From Pseudomonadota bacterium (GTDB lineage: Bacteria; Pseudomonadota; Alphaproteobacteria; JAKJEU01): 9,878 bases of DNA. The position numbers and the translations under genes were made by a program. Below are positions 6,437 to 9,878 of the stretch, piece after piece; within the stretch, counting starts at the first letter, position 1; each line of letters starts with the position of its first letter. The DNA lies in assembly GCA_022705265.1 (NCBI GenBank), contig JAKJEU010000042.1, positions 1 through 9,878 on the forward strand. The letters run 5' to 3'. The notes under the pieces are model-generated. The model did no database searches. It was not told where the DNA came from and saw only the letters and a program-made list of their open reading frames with translations.

Positions 6437-7054
6437 ATGAAAGTTGTCGCGATAAACGGTTCTCCAAGAGAAAATGGAAACACTTATCAAGCTTTGAAAG
6501 CAATGCTTGACGAACTTAACGCCGAGGGAATTGAAACCGAAATTTTGCAAGTAGGTGCAAAGGTTATTCGTGGTTGTATTTCATGTGGAACTTGTCGTAA
6601 AACGAAAAGCGGTCATTGTGCAATTAATGATTATGTGAATGAAGCGATTGATAAAATGGTCGAAGCCGATGGTATTATTGTTGGCTCTCCGGTTTATTAT
6701 GCGGGAATTAACGGTACACTCAAAAGCTTTTTAGACCGTGCTTTTTATGCTTCTTCGTCGAAATTTAAGTACAAAGTTGGGGCAAGCGTTATTGCTCAAA
6801 GAAGAGCTGGTGCTTTGCCTGCTTTTGACCAAATTAACAAATATTTTGCTATTTCGGAAATGGTAACCGTCGGTGCAAGTTATTGGAACATGGCTTTTGG
6901 TGCTGGCGAGGGCGAGGCTTTGCAAGATGACGAAGGTATGCAAAATATGAGAGTTTTGGGTAAAAATGTTGCATGGCTTATCAAAACCATCAAAGAAGGT
7001 AAGGTTGAAAAACCTGAAACCGAAAAAAAGATAAAAATGAATTTTATCAGATAA
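6437..7054 (+). CDS. Flavodoxin-like NAD(P)H-dependent oxidoreductase with an iron-sulfur-type cysteine cluster
   Basis: A 205-residue flavodoxin-fold protein. The FMN phosphate loop is NGSPRENGNT at 7-16. The isoalloxazine-side loop is GSPVYYAGINGTLKSFLDR in the middle of the chain. Between them lies GCISCGTC followed by GHC: Cys47, 50, 53 and 61, spaced C-X2-C-X2-C-X7-C. This compact spacing is that of the [4Fe-4S] site of iron-sulfur flavoproteins (Isf family), so FMN plus a cluster is likely. Some flavodoxin-family reductases carry such cysteines without a proven cluster. The electron donor and acceptor cannot be read from sequence. The gene follows the HAD gene by 14 bases and shares its transcript up to the terminator at 7072. 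A weak AAGGGA lies 10 bases upstream of the ATG. A damaged tandem copy follows. Confidence 0.88.
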   Translation: MKVVAINGSPRENGNTYQALKAMLDELNAEGIETEILQVGAKVIRGCISCGTCRKTKSGHCAINDYVNEAIDKMVEADGIIVGSPVYYAGINGTLKSFLDRAFYASSSKFKYKVGASVIAQRRAGALPAFDQINKYFAISEMVTVGASYWNMAFGAGEGEALQDDEGMQNMRVLGKNVAWLIKTIKEGKVEKPETEKKIKMNFIR

Positions 7055-7071
7055 TTTTATTGAAATTAAAT

Positions 7072-7107
7072 AAAAAAGGGGCTTTTTAATCAAAGTCTCT
7101 TTTTTTT
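7072..7107 (+). terminator. Rho-independent terminator after the flavoprotein gene
   Basis: Six A (7072-7077), GGGGCTTT (7078-7085), a six-base TTAATC loop, AAAGTCTC (7092-7099) and eight T (7100-7107). The core stem is eight pairs with two G-U pairs, lengthened by the A/T flanks. It separates the intact flavoprotein gene from its broken copy. Confidence 0.88.
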
Positions 7108-7165
7108 ATTATGTTAAGAAATATATAAGTGGTACAATTATCGTTATATTTTTAAGAGAGGTGGT

Positions 7166-7747
7166 ATGAAAATAATTGGAATCAATGGTTCGCCAAAAGA
7201 AGATGGAAATACTTATCTTGCTCTTAAAACTGCATTAGACGGTGCTGCCGAATTTGGTTAAAGAAACCGAAATTATAAATGTTGGAAATAAAGTTATAAG
7301 TGGTTGTACAACTTGTCAAGAATGCCAAAAAAACAAAGACGGAAGATGTTCTATAAAAAATGATTTTGTTAATGATGCAATCCAAAAAATGATTGAAGCT
7401 GATGGGATTATTATTGCTTCCCCTGTATTCTTTGGTGGAATTAATGGTACATTAAAAAGCTTTTTGGACAGGGCTTTTTATGCCTCATATGACAAATTCA
7501 AAGGTAAAGTTGGCGCTTCTATCGTTTCACAAAGAAGGTTTTTGGTAATGCAAGCAATTGAACAGATTAATACCTTTTATACTATATCAAATATGCTTTG
7601 TGCTGGATATGGTTTTCTTGATACTTCTATTCGTGATCATATGGGAATGAAGATATGAGAGGTCTTGGCAAAAGAATGGCACAGCTTATTATTAAAATGA
7701 AAGAGGTCGCAAGACAAAAAGCAAAAGAAAAACAAAGTAAAGAATAA
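7166..7747 (+). pseudogene. Broken tandem copy of the iron-sulfur flavodoxin-like gene (two frameshifts)
   Basis: The ATG at 7166 has a strong GAGAGGTGG ribosome site and encodes a start nearly matching the upstream gene (17 of the first 25 residues identical, including NGSP-E-GNT). That frame stops at TAA 7259-7261. Homology resumes one frame over, from about 7250 to 7655 (VKETEII, GCTTCQECQKNKDGRC, EADGII, GINGTLKSFLDRAFYAS), and stops at TGA 7656-7658. It then returns to the first frame as MRGLGKRMAQLI and ends at TAA 7745-7747. Counting against the paralogue, one base is gained before 7262 and one lost near 7654. About eight residues around the paralogue's YWNMAFG segment are missing or altered. 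The cysteine spacing C-X2-C-X2-C-X7-C is retained, suggesting recent loss. A GTG at 7242 could start the middle frame, but such a protein would lack the FMN phosphate loop. Sequencing error or an authentic frameshift are alternatives. Confidence 0.82.
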
Positions 7748-7748
7748 A

Positions 7749-8666
7749 TTATTTAACGAATTTGTTTAATTCATGTTGCAATAAGGATTTTTTGAAATCT
7801 CCGCTATGACCTTCGTATGGAACTATGACTAATTCAGACTTTGGTAAAGCCTTATGCAAACTCCATGCACCAGATAACGGAGCATCCATATCATATCTTC
7901 CATGTGTCATAAAAATATCCAAATCTTTTAATTTATCAGCATTTTTAAGAATATAATTGTCTTCGATGAAAAAATGGTTCGCTTCGTAATATAAAAACAT
8001 TCGTGAAGGATATACATCTTCGTCTTCCATAAAAGCTGGGTTGAAGTCGTCAGATTTATGAAAAGTAGTTTTCATCAGCGAAATTTCATAATTTGCAATC
8101 AAACAAGCAATTTCTTTTTTCCTCTCTATGTTACCAGTTTCAAATTCATCAAATAAATAACCAGAAATATCGTTTTTTTTGTCCTCAGGAATGTTTTTCA
8201 TGAATTCTGAATGAAGGTCAGGGAAAATGTCTTTAACCCCATCATAAAGGAAATTAGAATCAGCTTTTCTTGCTAAAAAAGAGCAGTTTAAAAACATTTT
8301 ATTAATCATAGCTGGATATTTAATCGCAAACAAAAGCGAAAGACAAGCACCCCAAGAGCCAGCATAGATACAAGTTTGTTTTACATTTAAAAAATCCAAT
8401 AATTTTTTTATGTCATCAACCAATTTATGGGTGTCATTGTCAATTATTTCACCGCTTGGAGTTGATTTTCCGCAACCTCGTTGATCGAACAGGATACAAA
8501 ACATTTTATTAGTATCAAGCCCAATCAGATTTTTTGATTTAAAATTTCCCCCAGGTCCGCCATGAACAAAAATCACAGGAATACCATCAGGATTTCCATA
8601 AGTTTCGTAATAAATATTATGAATTTTCGATACTTTTAAAAAACCAGATTGCAAAAGCTTAGTCAT
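7749..8666 (-). CDS. pip: Proline iminopeptidase (alpha/beta hydrolase, peptidase family S33)
   Basis: A 305-residue alpha/beta hydrolase that removes N-terminal proline from short peptides. It has the S33 layout: YYE-YGNPDG, the oxyanion loop HGGPGG (35-40), FDQRGCGKS-P (60-68), the nucleophile elbow AGSWGA with Ser104, a helical cap, GRYDMDAP with Asp259, and EGHSGD with His287. The full triad is present and the length is close to the usual 310-320. Related S33 hydrolases with other substrates cannot be excluded. The start is taken at ATG 8666, which overlaps the end of the stress-protein gene by eight bases. An upstream ATG at 8699 would add eleven hydrophobic residues with no family match. 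No good Shine-Dalgarno precedes either start, so translation probably depends on ribosomes finishing the upstream gene. Its stop lies one base from the stop of the convergent broken flavoprotein gene. Confidence 0.9.
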   Translation of the reverse strand: MTKLLQSGFLKVSKIHNIYYETYGNPDGIPVIFVHGGPGGNFKSKNLIGLDTNKMFCILFDQRGCGKSTPSGEIIDNDTHKLVDDIKKLLDFLNVKQTCIYAGSWGACLSLLFAIKYPAMINKMFLNCSFLARKADSNFLYDGVKDIFPDLHSEFMKNIPEDKKNDISGYLFDEFETGNIERKKEIACLIANYEISLMKTTFHKSDDFNPAFMEDEDVYPSRMFLYYEANHFFIEDNYILKNADKLKDLDIFMTHGRYDMDAPLSGAWSLHKALPKSELVIVPYEGHSGDFKKSLLQHELNKFVK

Positions 8667-9573
8667 TATTTTTAACCAACATAAAAGACACAGGAACATC
8701 GCTTATAATATCAATTCCATCAGATAAGTTTTTAAAAGCTTTGTAACTTGAAACAAACAACTTTGCCTTGGTCTTTTTTATGTAAGATTTCAAATCATCA
8801 AAGCATAACTTATCAACTTTTATCAAATTAGCACTTTTGTTATATGCTTTTAATTCGTATTTAAGCTTATCTAAGGAAGCATTATCCACAACAATATTAA
8901 GAGGAATAGTCTCATTTTCGCTTTCATATGGCAAATCGTCATAATCCAACATTTTTGAAACATTTTTCATAACATATTTTAAGGTGTTCATCGAATCTTC
9001 CGAACCATCAAAATACATCAAAGTTTCAGAGTTTTTTGGTAAGGCTTCGATTAAAACAAGGGTTGAAACCGATTTTTTAAGCAATATTTCCTTTGCTCGC
9101 AAACTTAAAGAAATCTTACTTAACACAGGAAAGTTAAGTTGGCTTTGACCTTGGATATAAGGTGAAGAAAAATAATAATTAGCCGTCTTCCAACCAGCCC
9201 AAGCCATAACCAAAAGGTCCGAAGATTTTGAAAGCTTAACGATTTCCTTTTCAACCACACCTTCTGATGAAAGGAACTCATGTTTAAGGTTCTTACCTTT
9301 AAAAGCATAGTTAATGGCATTGTTAATTCTTATTTTTTGAGATTTAAAAACATCGCTAAGCTCTTTATCCTTAATAATTGATTTATTGGAAGACGAAAAA
9401 GGGCTTATCATTTTAATATGGTTGAAATTAGCAATCTTTTTCAAATTGACATCTTCGATAAATATCAAATCAACATCAGAATTAATCCGACAAGCCATAT
9501 TTACCGCTTGGTCCATAGATGCAACACTTAATGGAGAACCATCAATCGCGATTGCTATTTTTCTTATTTCCAT
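8659..9573 (-). CDS. Universal stress protein, probably with two domains
   Basis: A 304-residue protein. The N-terminal half opens with IRKIAIAIDGSPLS, the first strand and loop of the UspA fold. It continues with an acid-rich VDLIFIEDVN strand and a SSDLLVMAWAG strand. The usual G-X2-G-X9-G-S/T nucleotide-binding signature is not visible, so ATP binding is doubtful. The second half begins SVSTLVLIEALPK, then LMYFDGSEDSMNTLKYV, which looks like a second, diverged Usp domain as in UspE-like tandem proteins. It ends KLFVSSYK and VPVSFMLVKN. Such proteins accumulate under starvation or stress and their mechanism is mostly unclear. ATG 9573 is chosen because TGAGG lies six bases upstream. The earlier ATG at 9588 would overlap the protease gene and has no ribosome site. 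The gene follows the protease stop by eight bases and overlaps pip by eight. Confidence 0.82.
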   Translation of the reverse strand: MEIRKIAIAIDGSPLSVASMDQAVNMACRINSDVDLIFIEDVNLKKIANFNHIKMISPFSSSNKSIIKDKELSDVFKSQKIRINNAINYAFKGKNLKHEFLSSEGVVEKEIVKLSKSSDLLVMAWAGWKTANYYFSSPYIQGQSQLNFPVLSKISLSLRAKEILLKKSVSTLVLIEALPKNSETLMYFDGSEDSMNTLKYVMKNVSKMLDYDDLPYESENETIPLNIVVDNASLDKLKYELKAYNKSANLIKVDKLCFDDLKSYIKKTKAKLFVSSYKAFKNLSDGIDIISDVPVSFMLVKNND

Positions 9574-9579
9574 GATTTG

Positions 9580-9584
9580 CCTCA
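9580..9584 (-). promoter_or_regulatory. Shine-Dalgarno deciding the stress-protein start
   Basis: Read on the minus strand this is TGAGG, which contains the TGA stop of the upstream protease gene. It sits six bases before ATG 9573. It argues for the shorter 304-residue form over the form starting at 9588. Confidence 0.65.
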
Positions 9585-9878
9585 CCATTTATTAGTGTTA
9601 AAAGCCATTCTCTTTTTAAGATAGTTTTGTAAATTTTCGCTTACCATATAGTTAATCGTTCCTTTTGGATATTTGCCATTTTTATCCAAAGCACCAGCTT
9701 CGATACCAGTTAAAAGTTCAATTCCTTCGTCGATGGTTTTAATTGGATAAACGCTGAACATTCCCGCCTTGCAAGCTTCGACGACATCAGAACGGAGCAT
9801 TAAATGTTGAACATTTGAATAAGGGATTAAAACACCTTGTTTGCCGTTTAATCCTTTTAATCTGCAAATGTCAAAGAA
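9582..9878 (-). CDS. Lon-like ATP-dependent protease (COG1067 type), C-terminal 98 residues
   Basis: The frame is open from the right window edge and starts mid-protein with FFDICRLKGLNGKQGVLIP, then NVQHLMLRSDVVEACKAGMFSVYPIKTIDEGIELLTGIEAG and a short PKGTINYMVSENLQNYLKK tail. This is the end of the Lon proteolytic domain in the COG1067 'predicted ATP-dependent protease' group (YcbZ/LonB-like). Those proteins combine an AAA-like ATPase region with a Lon protease domain and degrade or process proteins in the cytoplasm. The catalytic Ser-Lys pair lies outside the window and cannot be checked. It ends in TGA overlapping the ribosome site of the stress-protein gene, so it is probably the upstream member of a three-gene transcript with usp and pip. 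Confidence 0.88.
   Translation of the reverse strand, partial: FFDICRLKGLNGKQGVLIPYSNVQHLMLRSDVVEACKAGMFSVYPIKTIDEGIELLTGIEAGALDKNGKYPKGTINYMVSENLQNYLKKRMAFNTNKW

Noticed and set aside
7250..7262. Programmed +1 frameshifting in the second flavoprotein copy at GGT TAA A
   Set aside because: There is no recognisable slippery sequence, RF2-like CTTTGA or obvious stimulatory structure. A second shift of opposite sign near 7654 and loss of a conserved segment fit decay better.
1..9878. CRISPR array, mobile element, prophage or defence/toxin system
   Set aside because: No spaced repeats, terminal inverted repeats, transposase or integrase, attachment-site duplication or toxin-antitoxin-like small gene pair was found on either strand.

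Overview
The window looks like chromosomal DNA of an AT-rich, Gram-negative bacterium, most likely an alphaproteobacterium of host-associated or gut type. The evidence is its gene set: a signal-peptide MlaC-type protein, a lipoprotein, TypA/BipA, an adenosine-kinase-like PfkB protein, a pyrimidine-5'-nucleotidase-like HAD protein and a COG1067-type Lon protease. The taxonomic placement is inference from family resemblance, not from a marker gene. The genetic code appears standard, with TGA used as stop and TGG as Trp. Coding density is high. No tRNA, rRNA, CRISPR array, insertion sequence or prophage gene was seen.

Layout. (1) Positions 1-1059, minus strand: a small lipoprotein gene runs into the 5' part of tgt (queuine tRNA-ribosyltransferase, cut by the window edge), joined by a one-base stop/start overlap. 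(2) Positions 1060-1250: a divergent promoter region with a good sigma70-type promoter on each strand and helically phased A-tracts upstream of the rightward one. (3) Positions 1251-4120, plus strand: a PfkB-family kinase (probably adenosine kinase) and typA, closed by a strong intrinsic terminator. (4) Positions 4121-5623, plus strand: pseF (CMP-pseudaminic acid synthase), starting only 24 nt after that terminator, then an mlaC-like periplasmic lipid-carrier gene. (5) Positions 5624-7107, plus strand: a promoter, a HAD pyrimidine-5'-nucleotidase-like gene and an iron-sulfur flavodoxin-like gene, closed by a second terminator. (6) Positions 7166-7747: a second, frameshifted copy of the flavoprotein. 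(7) Positions 7749-9878, minus strand: a tightly packed set read right to left as Lon-like protease (partial), two-domain universal stress protein and proline iminopeptidase.

Most of the window is housekeeping: tRNA modification, nucleoside salvage, ribosome-associated GTPase, envelope lipid transport, surface-sugar activation, redox and proteolysis. I did not find a convincing new multi-gene system. The points most worth a second look are the decayed tandem flavoprotein copy with two offsetting frameshifts, the cysteine cluster of the flavoproteins, the possible alternative pairing between the typA terminator and the pseF Shine-Dalgarno, the lone pseF, and the overlapping protease/stress-protein/peptidase operon.
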